DNA of 64,000 nt from Xanthobacter dioxanivorans (GTDB lineage: Bacteria > Pseudomonadota > Alphaproteobacteria > Rhizobiales > Xanthobacteraceae). Shown here piece by piece: positions 34,021 to 43,396 of this stretch (the stretch's first letter is position 1; each line of letters starts with the position of its first letter). Below the pieces are notes generated by a model. That model was not told where the DNA came from. It searched no databases and saw only the letters and a program-made list of their open reading frames with translations. The stretch lies in contig NZ_CP063362.1 in the NCBI RefSeq assembly GCF_016807805.1, forward strand, positions 6,056,501-6,120,500. The letters run 5' to 3'. Position numbers and translations under genes: made by a program.

Positions 34021-34024
34021 CGTC

Positions 34025-35012
34025 GGTATCCGCAGTCGGAGCAATGGTCGACGATCTCGTCGTAGGAGCCGAACACGCGGTTCGACAGCCAGTTGTCGCG
34101 CATGAACTGCCACACGTTCTCCTGCGGGTTGAGCTCCGGGCTTTTCGATGGGATCGCGACGATCGAGATGTTGGTAGGCAGCTCGAGCTTCGGCGTCAGG
34201 TGCCAGCCAGCCTGGTCCATGAGCAGCACGGCGTGAGCGCCGGGGGCGATATGCAGGGCGATCTCCGCCAGGTGCAGGTTCATGGCGTCGGTGTTGCAGA
34301 ACGGCAGAACGAGGCCGGCGGCCTTTCCCTCCTGCGGGCATATCGCGCCGAAGATGTATGCGGATCTGGTGCGCTGGTCGTGCGGTGCGCAGGGCCGCGT
34401 TCCTCGCTTCGCCCATCGCCTCGTGATCTTGTTCTTCTGCCCGATCCGGGCCTCGTCCTGGTATCTCTATGGGAGTGCCTCGCGGGAGAGACGCCCTGAC
34501 CTTGTCCAGCTCGGCGGCAAAGCCCCCTTTTTGAAGGCTTCGATCGCGTCCGGATCCTGGGCATGGGGCCGGGGCCGGGCCGAAAGTTTGCGGTAGCCGA
34601 GCGCGCGTAGCTCGCGGCTCAGCGTCGGCCGCGATACCGATAGCGAGAAGTCGTCCCAGAGCATCTGTGCCAGATCGATGATCCGCCAACGCACGACCCC
34701 GTGAACGGCGGGTATGGGGCCTCGCTCGATCGCCTCGACCAGCGCCGCGCGATGAGCAGCTTTCAACAGCGACTGCGGCCCTGGCGCCTTTCGGTCGATC
34801 AGCCCGTCAGGACCCGCCGCGTTGAACTTCATCACCCAGTCCCGCACGATCTGCAACGTGACCCCGCCGATCCGCGCTGCCTCCGTCCGGCTCGCCCCCT
34901 CATAGATCGCGGCCAGCGCGAGCAAGCGCCGGGCTTGCGCACCATCCTTCGACCGTCTGGCGGCGGCCCTTACCGCGATGGCGTCGAAGTCGGTGCGAAG
35001 CGCGATGGGCAT
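34025..35012 (-). pseudogene. IS630-family transposase, frameshifted and 3' truncated
   Basis: The minus strand starts MPIALRTDFDAIAVRAAARR and has the HTH part (RTEAARIGGVTLQIVRDWVM, SVSRPTLSRELRALGYRKL). At a CAAAAAGGGG run near 34530 the frame shifts to GGFAAELDKVRASLPRGTPI. A second shift near 34465 leads to the DDE part YQDEARIGQKNKITRRW, AVLLMDQAGWHLTP and IPSKSPELNPQENVWQFM. The first shift may be the programmed kind known in IS630 elements; the second looks like decay. The C-terminus is cut at 34025 by the IS21 end. Confidence 0.75.
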
Positions 35013-35069
35013 GGCAAACTCCAATCCGTTTGCCATCTTGAATCAGCGCCCGATGCCACTGGCAAGCCC

Positions 35070-35249
35070 TCAAGAGTCACGACCCGCGAGCTTGGTATTA
35101 GGCCAAAGTTCGCGCATCATGTCACCCCGGCCGGGGGCTTCGATCTTGATCACCTCGGCACCGAAATCCGTAAGAAGTGCTGCCGCCAGCGGCCCTGCGA
35201 TCACATGGCCAAGTTCAATGATCCGAATATCGCCGAGCGGCATCGCCAT
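35070..35249 (-). pseudogene. CaiB/BaiF CoA-transferase, 5' fragment
   Basis: MAMPLGDIRIIELGHVIAGP, then LAAALLTDFGAEVIKIEAPG and RGDMMRELWPN, is the N-terminal CoA-binding block of class III CoA-transferases. It has a ribosome-binding site (GGAGGG) and stops after 59 codons where the IS630 element begins. The full gene (about 400 codons) is lost. CaiB enzymes move CoA between acids. A palindromic operator lies 36 bases upstream, so it once belonged to the same regulon as the tetR operon. Confidence 0.75.
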
Positions 35250-35284
35250 GTCAGCCCTCCCTGATCGTCACGGCAGCAAGCATA

Positions 35285-35302
35285 ATCTAACATATGTTAG
35301 AT
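35285..35302. promoter_or_regulatory. TetR-type operator upstream of the caiB fragment
   Basis: The 18-base perfect palindrome ATCTAACATATGTTAGAT contains CTAACATATGTTAG. The same dyad occurs as CTAACACTTGTTAG before tetR (42427-42440) and as CTAACGTATGTTTG before the acyl-CoA dehydrogenase at 56255. Confidence 0.7.
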
Positions 35303-35513
35303 TGAAGGAGGAAGTCTACGCGAAGGCCGCAAGAAAGTGACGGGGCGAAGCGGGCGACCCGGACCGCCCGTTCGCTCGATGGGTCACCTCCCCGGCTGAA
35401 GGAAGCCGTGCAGCGGCATTTCGGCCAGGACGCCAAGGCGAAAAGCATCGCCCTCGAAACGCGGACACCGTCTTTGGTGTCCGCATCGTTCGCGACCGAG
35501 AAGGGATACTCCA

Positions 35514-36119
35514 TTATTTCTTCTCGGGCTTTTTTCCCGATATGTGTCCAAGTCCCGGAACGACCGTGGATGCGGCAATGAAGAGCAGACCGGCGATGGC
35601 CGATTTGACCAAGTCACCCAACAGAAACGGATAGAAGCCGGCCGCGAGGAGGCGCTCCTCGTAGCCGGTGAAGACACCCAGCCACGCAAGCCCTGGAGCG
35701 TAGATCAGCGCAGTTGCGACGACGGCAACTGTGACCGCGCCCAGGATTGTCTTGGCATATCCGTTTCTTGCCAGCCATCCAGCCGCAATGGCCGATATCG
35801 CAAAGCCCGCAAGGTAGCCGCCCGTCGGCCCGGCAACATATGCCAGGCCAGAAGGCGCCGGTGGCGTGCCCGCGAAGACCGGAAAGCCTGCCAGCCCCTG
35901 CAGGATATAGGCAATGACAATGCCAGAACCGCGGACAGGCCCGAGGAACAGGCCAAGCCCGACGACCACCAGGGTCTGCAAGGTCATTGGAACTGGATAG
36001 AACGGAACTTGCGCCTTCGCAGACGCCGTCAAAAGTATCGTACCGGCGATCAGGATAAGCGCCTCGCCGAGCAATGTTGCGACGATATTCCGTTCCACGA
36101 ATGCCATCTTGATATACAT
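35514..36119 (-). CDS. bioY: BioY biotin transporter (ECF S-component)
   Basis: 201 residues with six hydrophobic segments and the BioY signature GLAYVAGPTGGYLAGFAISA, plus VPFYPVPMTLQTLVVVGLGL. BioY takes up biotin, alone or with an ECF energising module. It lies downstream of the biotin-dependent carboxylase operon on the same strand, which makes functional sense since carboxylase holoenzyme needs biotin. The start at 36119 follows GGAG at 9 bases; ATG 36137 is an alternative. No biotin-operator (BioR/BirA) site was recognised. Confidence 0.9.
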   Translation of the reverse strand: MYIKMAFVERNIVATLLGEALILIAGTILLTASAKAQVPFYPVPMTLQTLVVVGLGLFLGPVRGSGIVIAYILQGLAGFPVFAGTPPAPSGLAYVAGPTGGYLAGFAISAIAAGWLARNGYAKTILGAVTVAVVATALIYAPGLAWLGVFTGYEERLLAAGFYPFLLGDLVKSAIAGLLFIAASTVVPGLGHISGKKPEKK

Positions 36120-36193
36120 CTTGCTGGCTCCATTCATGCTTTGGATTGGGATCTTAGAGAGGTTTCTTTCAGAGGTTGGGGCTCAACTGGCGG

Positions 36194-37360
36194 CTCACAT
36201 GCGCTTGGCGACTTCTTCGAGCATCACCTCGGTCGCCCCCCGCCGATAGCCTGCACACGAACGTCGCGCGACATGCGCTCGACCGGGTTTTCGCGCATGT
36301 AGCCCATGCCGCCTTGGAACTGCACACAATCATAGAGCACGCTGTTGACCAACTCGCCGCAATAAGCCTTCACCATCGACACCTCGCGCACGCATTCAAC
36401 GCCAGCCGCGTCGAGCCGCGCGGCGTGATAGACGAGCTGCCGGCCCGCCTCGATCCGTGTCTGGCGGTCCGCAAGACGCTGGCGGACGACCTGCTTGTTC
36501 CACAAAACGCCGCCGAAAGCCTTGCGCTGCTTGACATGGGCCACCGTCATGTCGAGCGCGGTCTGCGCCTCGGCGCAGGCCAGCGCGCCCAGAACGATGC
36601 GTTCGTTCTGGAAATTTTTCATCACCGCGTAGAAGCCTCTGTTCACCTCGCCCAGCACGTTCTCGGCCGGCACCCGCACCTCGTCGAAAATCAGCTCGGC
36701 CGTGTCGGAGCAGAGCCAGCCGGTCTTGCTCAGCGCGCGGCCCACTGAAAGTCCCTTCGTGCCCTTCTCGACCGCGAACATGGTGATCCCGCGCGAGCCC
36801 TTGGCGTCGGGGTCGGTCTTGGCGCCGACGAAGTAGAGATCGGCGTGCACACCGTTGGTGATGAACATCTTGGTGCCGTTCAGCACCCAGTCGGAGCCGT
36901 CCTTTACTGCTCGGCTGCGGATGCCGGCCACGTCCGAGCCGGCGTCGGGTTCGGTCACGGCGACGGCGGTGATCGTCTCGCCCGCAGTGATGCCGGGCAT
37001 CCAGCGCGCCTTCTGCTCGGGTGTGCCGGCGTTTTCCAGATGCGGCGAGGCCATATCCGTATGCACCAGCACTGTGGCCGAGAACCCGCCGAAGGTGGAC
37101 CGGCCGACTTCCTCGGCCAGCATCACGCTCGACATAACGTCGAGCCCGGCGCCGCCATACTGTTCGTTATAGCGCATGCCGAGAATGCCGAGCCCGCCCA
37201 TCTGGCGTAGCACCTCGCGCGGAACCATGCCCTTCTCTTCCCAGGCTTCGCCCTTGGGCTCCACCTCGGTTTCGATGAAGCGCCGCAGCTGAGCTCGGAT
37301 CATTTGGATATCGTCGTCGAACGGGCCGGTGGCCGCGTCGACGGTCTCATGTCGGGTCAT
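36194..37360 (-). pseudogene. Acyl-CoA dehydrogenase, 3'-terminal frameshift
   Basis: Residues 1-367 form a normal acyl-CoA dehydrogenase: AVTEPDAGSDVAGIRSRAVK (FAD/substrate loop), VLNGTKMFITNG, LSKTGWLCSDTAELIFDEVR, and QFQGGMGYMRENPVERMSRD. At a run of six G (near 36240) the frame slips. One base corrected, the protein ends ATEVMLEEVAKRM at 36194; uncorrected, it ends GGGRPR at 36224. Only about a dozen terminal residues change, so some activity is possible. The ATG overlaps the carboxylase alpha-subunit stop. Substrate unknown; a branched-chain acyl-CoA is likely from context. Confidence 0.8.
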
Positions 37361-39370
37361 GTCTTGTCCTCCGGATCGAGTCTCACCAGGGGCGCGCCGC
37401 CGGCGACCGTGTCGCCCGGCGCGCAGCAGATCTCGGCTACTAGGCCCGCGACGGGCGCGGGCAGGCTTTGCAACAGTTTCATCGCTTCGAGCACCACCAG
37501 CGTCTCGCCCTTGCTCACCCGCTCGCCGGGGCCACGCGGATCTCGACCACTGCGCCGGGCATGGGAGCTCTCAGCGTGTCGGCGCCGCCCGCGGCGCCTG
37601 AGGCGCGTTGCAGGTGCCGGTCCTCGAGCGTACGAAGTGGCACCATCGTCATGCCAGCTGGCGCGGAAAGGTGCACCTGCCAGCGCTCGCCCGACCGCAG
37701 CACGTGGGCTCGCCGGGCGAAGGGCGCGCCGTCCATCCGCCCGATCAGACGCCGCGCGGCGAGGCGCGCAACCTCGACGCCAAGGGCGGTGCCGTCGGGC
37801 ATTATCACCTTTAGCCGCGCGCCCCGCCCCACGACCCTGATCGGCGCATCGGCGTCATCGCTCGAGTAATAGGCGGCGGCAGGCCGACCCGCAGCCTCTG
37901 TCAGCCGCCAGGCACCAAGGCTCTGCCAAGGAGTGTCTGGCTTGGGGGCAAGATGCAGGTGCAGGGCCAGCGCGGCCAGAGCGCGGGTTTCGTCCTCCGG
38001 TACGGGGGCGGTCCAGCCGCAGGGGAACATCTCGGCCAGGCTGGCGGTATAGTGTGCCACGGCGACGAAGTCGGCATGTGTAATCAGCGCTCGCTGAAAC
38101 GCCAGGTTCACGCCCACTCCGCCGACCGCAAAGTCATCGAGCGCCGCGACCGCCTGGCGGATCGCCTCGTCACGGTCCGCACCGTGGACAATCAACTTGG
38201 CAAGCATCGAATCGTAGTGATGTCCCACGACCGATCCTTCTTCCACGCCGCTGTCGAGCCGCACGGTCCCCGGCGGCGCCCAGAGCGTGATCGTCCCGGT
38301 TTCAGGGCGGAAATTCTCGGCCGGGTTCTCCGCGGCAATGCGAACCTCGATGGCGTGGCCGTCAAATGAAACGTCCTCCTGAACCAAATCCAGCGCCTCG
38401 CCGCGCGCGATGCGCAACTGCCATTCCACCAGAGCGATACCGGTGATGGCCTCGGTCACGGGATGCTCCACCTGAAGGCGGGTGTTCATCTCGAGGAAGT
38501 AGAATTCGGCCCTCGCGGGGTCGTACAGATATTCCACCGTGCCCGCCGAGAGGTAGCCAATGGCCCGCGCCAGCCGCACGGCGGCATAGCGCATGCCCGA
38601 GCGCAAAGCGTCGGGATACCCGGGGCGGGCGCTTCTTCGATCAGCTTCTGGTGGTTGCGCTGGAGCGAGCAGTCGCGATCGCCCAGATGCAGCACATGGC
38701 CATGCGCGTCGCCCAGCACCTGCACCTCGACGTGGCGCGCGCGCGGCGTGTAGCGTTCCAAAAACACCGCCGGATCGCCAAAGGCGCTCTTCGCCTCGGC
38801 CCGCGCGGCGGCGATGGCCTCGCCCGCCGCGCCGGGATCGGTGACCAGCCGCATTCCGCGCCCGCCTCCGCCGGCGCTAGCCTTGACCAGGAAGGGCACG
38901 CCGAGCGCCTGCGCCTCCTTGAGAAGCCGGTCGTCGGACTGGTCGGCGCCGTGATAACCGGGCAGCACCGGCACGCCGGCGGCCGCGGCCGCGGCCTTGG
39001 CCTCGATTTTCGACCCCATATAGGCAATGGCCTCGGGCGAAGGCCCGATGAAGACCAGTCCGGCTTCTTCCACGCGCCCAGCGAATTCGGCATTCTCCGA
39101 CAAAAACCCATAGCCTGGGTGAATGGCGCCTGCCCCGGTGGCGCGGGCGGCCGCAAGGATGGCGTCGATGTTCAGATAGCTTTGGGCCGGAGCGGCCGGA
39201 CCGATGCAGACGGCATAATCGGCTTCGGCGACGAAGGGCCCGTCGCGGTCAGCCTCGGAGAAGACGGCCACGCTTTCCAGCCCCAGCTTGCGGCAGGCGC
39301 GCTGAATCCGGCGGGCGATCTCGCCCCGGTTGGCGATCAGCACGCGGGTGAAGCTCAACTCACCCGCCAT
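37357..39370 (-). pseudogene. Acyl-CoA carboxylase alpha subunit (biotin carboxylase plus BCCP), two frameshifts
   Basis: MAGELSFTRVLIANRGEIAR opens a biotin carboxylase with the ATP-grasp glycine loop KASAGGGGRGMRL and LQRNHQKLIEEAPAPG. One base is missing near 38615. The next frame continues YLYDPARAEFYFLEMNTRLQ, VEHPVTEAITG, then the linker. A second missing base near 37530 precedes the biotinyl domain ETLVVLEAMKLLQSLPAPVA, where the biotinylated lysine is in AMKL rather than the usual AMKM. About 670 residues in all. Probably the alpha subunit of a methylcrotonyl- or geranyl-CoA-type carboxylase, partner of the gene at 40162. Inactive as written. Confidence 0.85.
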
Positions 39371-40152
39371 GAGGGCTTACCCTTGTTCAGGAAGCTGTTG
39401 ATCCCCTCGATGCCTTCCTCGGTCTCCCAAGCATCGGCGAGACGGTCGGCAGTATAGATCATGCTGTCTTCGATCCCGTGGCTCGCGACATAAGCGATCA
39501 GCCGTTTGGTGTCGGCCACCGCGCCGGGCGCGGCCTGCAGATGGGCATGGACAACGCGCTCCACCGCCGCATCCAGCGCATCCGGCGCGACCACCTCGGT
39601 CAATAGTCGGATCCGTTCAGCCCGCGCCGTGTCGAACAGGGCGCCCGACAGCATCGTCTCGCGCGCGGCCGCCTCGCCGATGCGCGCCACCACGTAAGGC
39701 GAGATGTTGGCGGGCAGGAGGCCGAGCCGCACCTCGGTCAGGCCGAACGTCGCGCCCTCGGTGCCGATCGTGTAGTCGCACACCGATATCAGGCCGACGC
39801 CCCCGCCATAGGCCGGCCCGTTGATGCGCCCGATCAGCGGCTTGGGCAGGGTATCGAGCCGGCGCAAGAGCCGAGCGAGCGAAGCGCTCTGTTCCACCCG
39901 TTCGGCGCGGCTCTTCTGCACGTTCGAGGCGAACCAGTTGAAGTCGCCCCCAGCACAGAAGCTCCTGCCTGCCCCGGTCAGCACCACGATGCGCACCGCC
40001 CGGTCCTCGGCGAGCGCCGTCGCCGCATCGGTAAGGTCTGAGATCAGCGCCGCGTTGAGCGAATTGTGCTTGTCGGGGCGGTTGAGCATCACGGTGGCGA
40101 CGCCGCGCGAGTCGAGCTCGATCCGCGGCGTGTCATAGCGATCGTAAGCCAT
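39355..40152 (-). CDS. Enoyl-CoA hydratase, 3-methylglutaconyl-CoA hydratase-like
   Basis: 265 residues of the crotonase fold: GAGRSFCAGGDFNWFAS (oxyanion hole), RINGPAYGGGVGLISVCDYT and ATFGLTEVRLGLLPANISPY. Placed between the two carboxylase subunits, as liuC or atuE is in leucine or terpene catabolism. It should hydrate the product of the carboxylase. It overlaps the alpha-subunit gene by 16 bases and lies 9 bases after the beta-subunit stop. No frame break is visible. Confidence 0.85.
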   Translation of the reverse strand: MAYDRYDTPRIELDSRGVATVMLNRPDKHNSLNAALISDLTDAATALAEDRAVRIVVLTGAGRSFCAGGDFNWFASNVQKSRAERVEQSASLARLLRRLDTLPKPLIGRINGPAYGGGVGLISVCDYTIGTEGATFGLTEVRLGLLPANISPYVVARIGEAAARETMLSGALFDTARAERIRLLTEVVAPDALDAAVERVVHAHLQAAPGAVADTKRLIAYVASHGIEDSMIYTADRLADAWETEEGIEGINSFLNKGKPSWRVS

Positions 40153-40161
40153 TGTCTATCC

Positions 40162-41760
40162 TTACATTCTGAAGACGGGCGTGCGACGCCCCGCAGCCGG
40201 AACCGAGGTCACAATCGCGAGGCACAGGCCGAGGATGTCGCGGGTCTGGCCGGGCTCGATCAGGCCGTCGTCCCAGAGCCGCGAGGTGGCGTAATAGGGG
40301 TCGGACTGTTTGGCATATTGCGCGCGCACCTCGGCCTCGATCCGTTCCAGATCGACCTGCATTTTCGCCGGATTTCCCCCCTTCGCGCGCCGCAGTTCCA
40401 GCATCACATTCGAGGCGATGTCGGCCGACATGGTGGCCAACGCCGCTGTGGGCCAGGCGAAGAGAAAGCGCGGCGCGAACCCCCGGCCGCACATGCCGTA
40501 ATTGCCGGCCCCGTAGGAGCCGCCCACGATGACCGACAGCCGGGGCACCTTGGCCACCGACATGGCGTAGACCAGCTTGGCGCTGTCCTTGGCGATGCCG
40601 CCGCGCTCGGCCTCGGTGCCGACCATGAAGCCGGAAATGTTGTGCAGGAACAGAAGCGGAATGTTGCGCTGGTCGCACATCGACACGAAATGCGCGCCCT
40701 TGAGCGAGCTGTCGGAGAGAAGCGCGCCGTTGTTGCCGAGGATTCCGACGCGGTAGCCGTGGATGCGGGCGGTGCCGCAGACGAGTGTCTCGCCCCAGCT
40801 CGGTTTGAATTCGCGGAATTCGCCGGCATCGATCATGCGCACCAGAAGCTCTCGCACGTCGTAAGGCTGCTTGCGATCGGCGCTGATAATCCCCAACAGC
40901 TCCTCGGGATCGTTTAGGGGCGCGGCGGCGGGCGCATCCGGGGCCATCGCTCGCGTCAGGCCGAGATTTCCGACGATGTCGCGCATCAGCGCCAGCGCGT
41001 GATATTCGTCTTCGGCCAGATGGTCGCTGACGCCCGAGATGCGGGTATGCATCTCGGCCCCGCCCAGCGTTTCGCCGTCCACCTCTTCATTGATCGCCAC
41101 CTTGACGATGGAAGGGCCGCCAAGATGGATGCGCGCATTGCCGCGCACCATGATGACCTCGTCCGAGAGTGCCGGAATGTAGGCGCCTCCCGCCGTGCAG
41201 CCGCCGAATACAGCCGAGATCTGCGGCAGGCCGGAGGCCGACATGTTGGTCTGGCGGTAGAAGGAATTGCCGAAATGCCGGGCATCGGGGAACACCCTGT
41301 CCTGCTCTGGCAGATAAGCGCCGCCGCAATCGACGAGGTATAGACACGGCAGACGGTTTTCCGCCGCGATCTCCTGCGCGCGGATGTGCTTCTTGACGGT
41401 TTCGTGGTAGAATGTTCCGCCTTTCACCGTCGCATCATTGGCGATGATCATGCACGGCAGACCGTGCACGATGCCAATGCCGGTGACGATCCCGGCGCCG
41501 GGCACGTCTCCACCATATTGTCCGTAGGCCGCCAGCGAAGAAAGCTCCATGAAGGCGGTGCCGGGATCGACCAGCAGGTCGATTCGTTCGCGGACCAGAA
41601 GCTTGCCGCGGCTGCGGTGGCGTTCGACCATCTCGGAGCGCCCGCCTGCGGTTGCTGCGGCGATCCGCGCACGCAATGTCTCGACGCGGGCTGTCTGTGC
41701 AGTGAGATTGCCCCTGAAGGTTTCCGAACCGGTCGATATGGCCGACGTGAGTAAAGTCAT
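40162..41760 (-). CDS. Acyl-CoA carboxylase beta subunit (carboxyltransferase)
   Basis: 532 residues. Carboxyltransferase N- and C-domains are clear: VERHRSRGKLLVRERIDLLV, GGCTAGGAYIPALSDEVIMV, GGAEMHTRISGVSDHLAEDE, LFLHNISGFMVGTEAERGGI and GSYGAGNYGMCGRGFAPRFL. The last is typical of the methylcrotonyl-CoA/geranyl-CoA carboxylase branch rather than the propionyl-CoA branch. It transfers CO2 from biotin to a 3-methyl-enoyl-CoA. It follows tetR by 3 bases and appears complete, unlike its alpha partner. Confidence 0.9.
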   Translation of the reverse strand: MTLLTSAISTGSETFRGNLTAQTARVETLRARIAAATAGGRSEMVERHRSRGKLLVRERIDLLVDPGTAFMELSSLAAYGQYGGDVPGAGIVTGIGIVHGLPCMIIANDATVKGGTFYHETVKKHIRAQEIAAENRLPCLYLVDCGGAYLPEQDRVFPDARHFGNSFYRQTNMSASGLPQISAVFGGCTAGGAYIPALSDEVIMVRGNARIHLGGPSIVKVAINEEVDGETLGGAEMHTRISGVSDHLAEDEYHALALMRDIVGNLGLTRAMAPDAPAAAPLNDPEELLGIISADRKQPYDVRELLVRMIDAGEFREFKPSWGETLVCGTARIHGYRVGILGNNGALLSDSSLKGAHFVSMCDQRNIPLLFLHNISGFMVGTEAERGGIAKDSAKLVYAMSVAKVPRLSVIVGGSYGAGNYGMCGRGFAPRFLFAWPTAALATMSADIASNVMLELRRAKGGNPAKMQVDLERIEAEVRAQYAKQSDPYYATSRLWDDGLIEPGQTRDILGLCLAIVTSVPAAGRRTPVFRM

Positions 41761-41763
41761 GAA

Positions 41764-42408
41764 TCAGACTTCCCTCTGTTCCAAAATTCCATTGAGAAAG
41801 ACGTCGGCATATGCCGAGGCCAGCGCCTCGACGCTGCCGCGTTCGGGGTCGAACCACTCAAGCATTGCATTCAGCGCGCCGATAAGCATCAGGCGCAGAC
41901 GGCGGATATCGACTTTGCGCCGCAAGGCTCCGTCCTTCTGAAGCCGGGTCAACAGCTTGTCCCACTCGGCCTCATAGGCCCGGCGCGTTGGCAGATTGGC
42001 ATCGCGGACAGATTGCGGCACCTGCCCGAAAATCCGCACATTGGCTGAAGAATAGTCACTGACATCCAGCAATGCGCGCAGATGTGCCCTGATCGCGGCC
42101 CGCAGAATGGTGGCGGCGGTGGCGTCATCGGGTTGCTCCAAAACAGCTTGGCGCATCTTGTCGTGGACGGCCCTGATGCCCGCATCCAGAATGGCCACGA
42201 CAATCTCGTCCTTAGAGCCGAAATGATAATAGATGCTACCCGCCTTGATGCCTGCCGCCTCGGCGATCTTTCTGAGCGAAACCGGGCCATAGCCCTGTTC
42301 GCGAAAAAGCCGCGCCGCGACATCCAATATGCCGGCGCGCCCGACCGGGCTGCGAAAGGAAGCCGCTGAAATTGTTCTTGAAGCGCGTTCGGCCACGGAA
42401 GGATCCAA
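41764..42408 (-). CDS. TetR-family regulator of the carboxylase operon
   Basis: 214 residues. The N-terminal HTH is plain: ILDVAARLFREQGYGPVSLR, then KIAEAAGIKAGSIYYHFGSK. The C-terminal ligand domain contains LRAAIRAHLRALLDVSDYSS and MLEWFDPERGSVEALASAYA. It leads the operon, with a perfect operator dyad 19 bases upstream of its ATG, so autorepression with release by an acyl-CoA or related ligand is likely. Terpene-utilisation (atu) operons use a TetR repressor, while leucine (liu) operons of Pseudomonas use a MerR one. The C-terminal end of a second, related TetR is at the right edge of the window. Confidence 0.88.
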   Translation of the reverse strand: MDPSVAERASRTISAASFRSPVGRAGILDVAARLFREQGYGPVSLRKIAEAAGIKAGSIYYHFGSKDEIVVAILDAGIRAVHDKMRQAVLEQPDDATAATILRAAIRAHLRALLDVSDYSSANVRIFGQVPQSVRDANLPTRRAYEAEWDKLLTRLQKDGALRRKVDIRRLRLMLIGALNAMLEWFDPERGSVEALASAYADVFLNGILEQREV

Positions 42409-42426
42409 CTTAAGCTCCCTGCATAA

Positions 42427-42440
42427 CTAACACTTGTTAG
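42427..42440. promoter_or_regulatory. TetR operator of the carboxylase operon
   Basis: CTAACACTTGTTAG, perfect six-base arms around CT, 19 bases upstream of the tetR start. It is the second of three related dyads in this window. Confidence 0.7.
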
Positions 42441-42547
42441 GCCACTTTCCATGGAAGTGTCAACAGTGCTTCAAGTGGCTTATTCTCCGTCAGTCTTTTG
42501 GGGGAACAGCCGGTATCCGTACCGCCCGGCCACAAAGTCCGCGGTGT

Positions 42548-42793
42548 TCAAACCCCGCCATACGGGCTTGCGACCGCATAGGTCAGATGGTGAATCAGGC
42601 CGTCCTCCGGCTCCATGTCGATGGCGATATCAGCAAGCCAGTCCGCGTCCTCACCGAGATCTCGTGTAACGAGCGCCAAGGTCCGGACGGGGTGGACCTT
42701 GTTGACCTGCATCGTCAGGCCGCGATTGCGGTGGTCGATAGCGCGCGCCAGTTCCACGGCAGCGGTTCGTCGAGCCGATGGGCCGGATGCTCG
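42548..42793 (-). pseudogene. IS66-family remnant (tnpC 3' end and small accessory frame)
   Basis: Leftwards from 42793 the sequence reads EHPAHRLDEPLPWNWRAL, like the C-terminus of IS66 TnpC. An overlapping frame then reads MQVNKVHPVRTLALVTRDLG and EDADWLADIAIDMEPEDGLI to 42548, resembling a small frame I have seen downstream of tnpC in related elements. The rest of the IS is missing, cut by the 603-bp repeat. Confidence 0.45.
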
Positions 42794-43396
42794 GCTACTG
42801 GCGGCGCGGTGAAGGTCGATGGGGCGATGGTGGACCCTCCCGTCATCAAGCGCGCCGAACAGATCATGCGCAGAGCCGACGCAGGTGCGAAATGAAGAGC
42901 GCCCAGGGAATTACGCAGCAGCTGGCCGAGTTCGCCGCCTCTATCAGGTATGGTGACCTGCCGCCGGAGGTGCCCCAGAGGGCGCACGATCTGACCATTG
43001 ATTTCATCGGCAACATCGTGCGGGCGGGGGCGGAGGCGAACTCGACGCCGTCGCTCTTGGGCGTGGTGTGGCGTCTCGGCCTGGACGGGCCCGGGCAGTC
43101 CGCCGTTTTCGGTCTCAACCGCCGATATCCGCCCGCTACCGCTGCCCTTATCAACGGCATGCTCGGCCACTCGCTGCATTTCAACGACACCCATTCGGAG
43201 AGCTCGACCCATCCGAGCGCGCCCGTGATGCCGGCGGCCCTGGCGGCCGCCGAGATGCCCGGCGCCAGCGGCCGCGACCTGCTCGTCGCTCTCGTGGCGG
43301 GGTATGAGGTGATGCTGCGTGTCGCCAACGCGCTTGATCCGACCGTCCACTATGCCCGCGGCTTCCATCCCACGGCGACCGCGGGCGTCTTCGGCG
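42794..43396. repeat. 603-bp direct repeat, copy 1 (citE end and prpD start)
   Basis: By eye identical to 55436-56038, same orientation, spacing 12.6 kb. It carries the last 32 codons of the citE-like gene and the first 168 codons of the prpD-like gene. Copy 1 is cut off from the rest of citE on the left by IS66 DNA and ends on the right exactly at an IS701 element. Confidence 0.92.
42892..43396 (+). pseudogene. MmgE/PrpD-family protein, 5' fragment, copy 1
   Basis: MKSAQGITQQLAEFAASIRY, then VPQRAHDLTIDFIGNIVRAG and NGMLGHSLHFNDTHSESSTH, are the N-terminal MmgE/PrpD block (2-methylcitrate dehydratase family). It breaks off at residue 168 where the IS701-type element starts; the open frame continues into the IS. 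The start overlaps the citE-like stop (ATGA). PrpD-family enzymes dehydrate or isomerise substituted citrate-like acids. Not functional here. Confidence 0.85.

Larger units (their letters stand above)
31828..34024 (+). mobile_element. IS21-family element, left end missing
   Basis: It contains istA (5' truncated), istB and the right terminal region with subterminal repeats. The left end and the first about 100 codons of istA are replaced by the IS630 fragment. On the right it abuts a broken IS630 element, into which it probably inserted. Confidence 0.75.
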
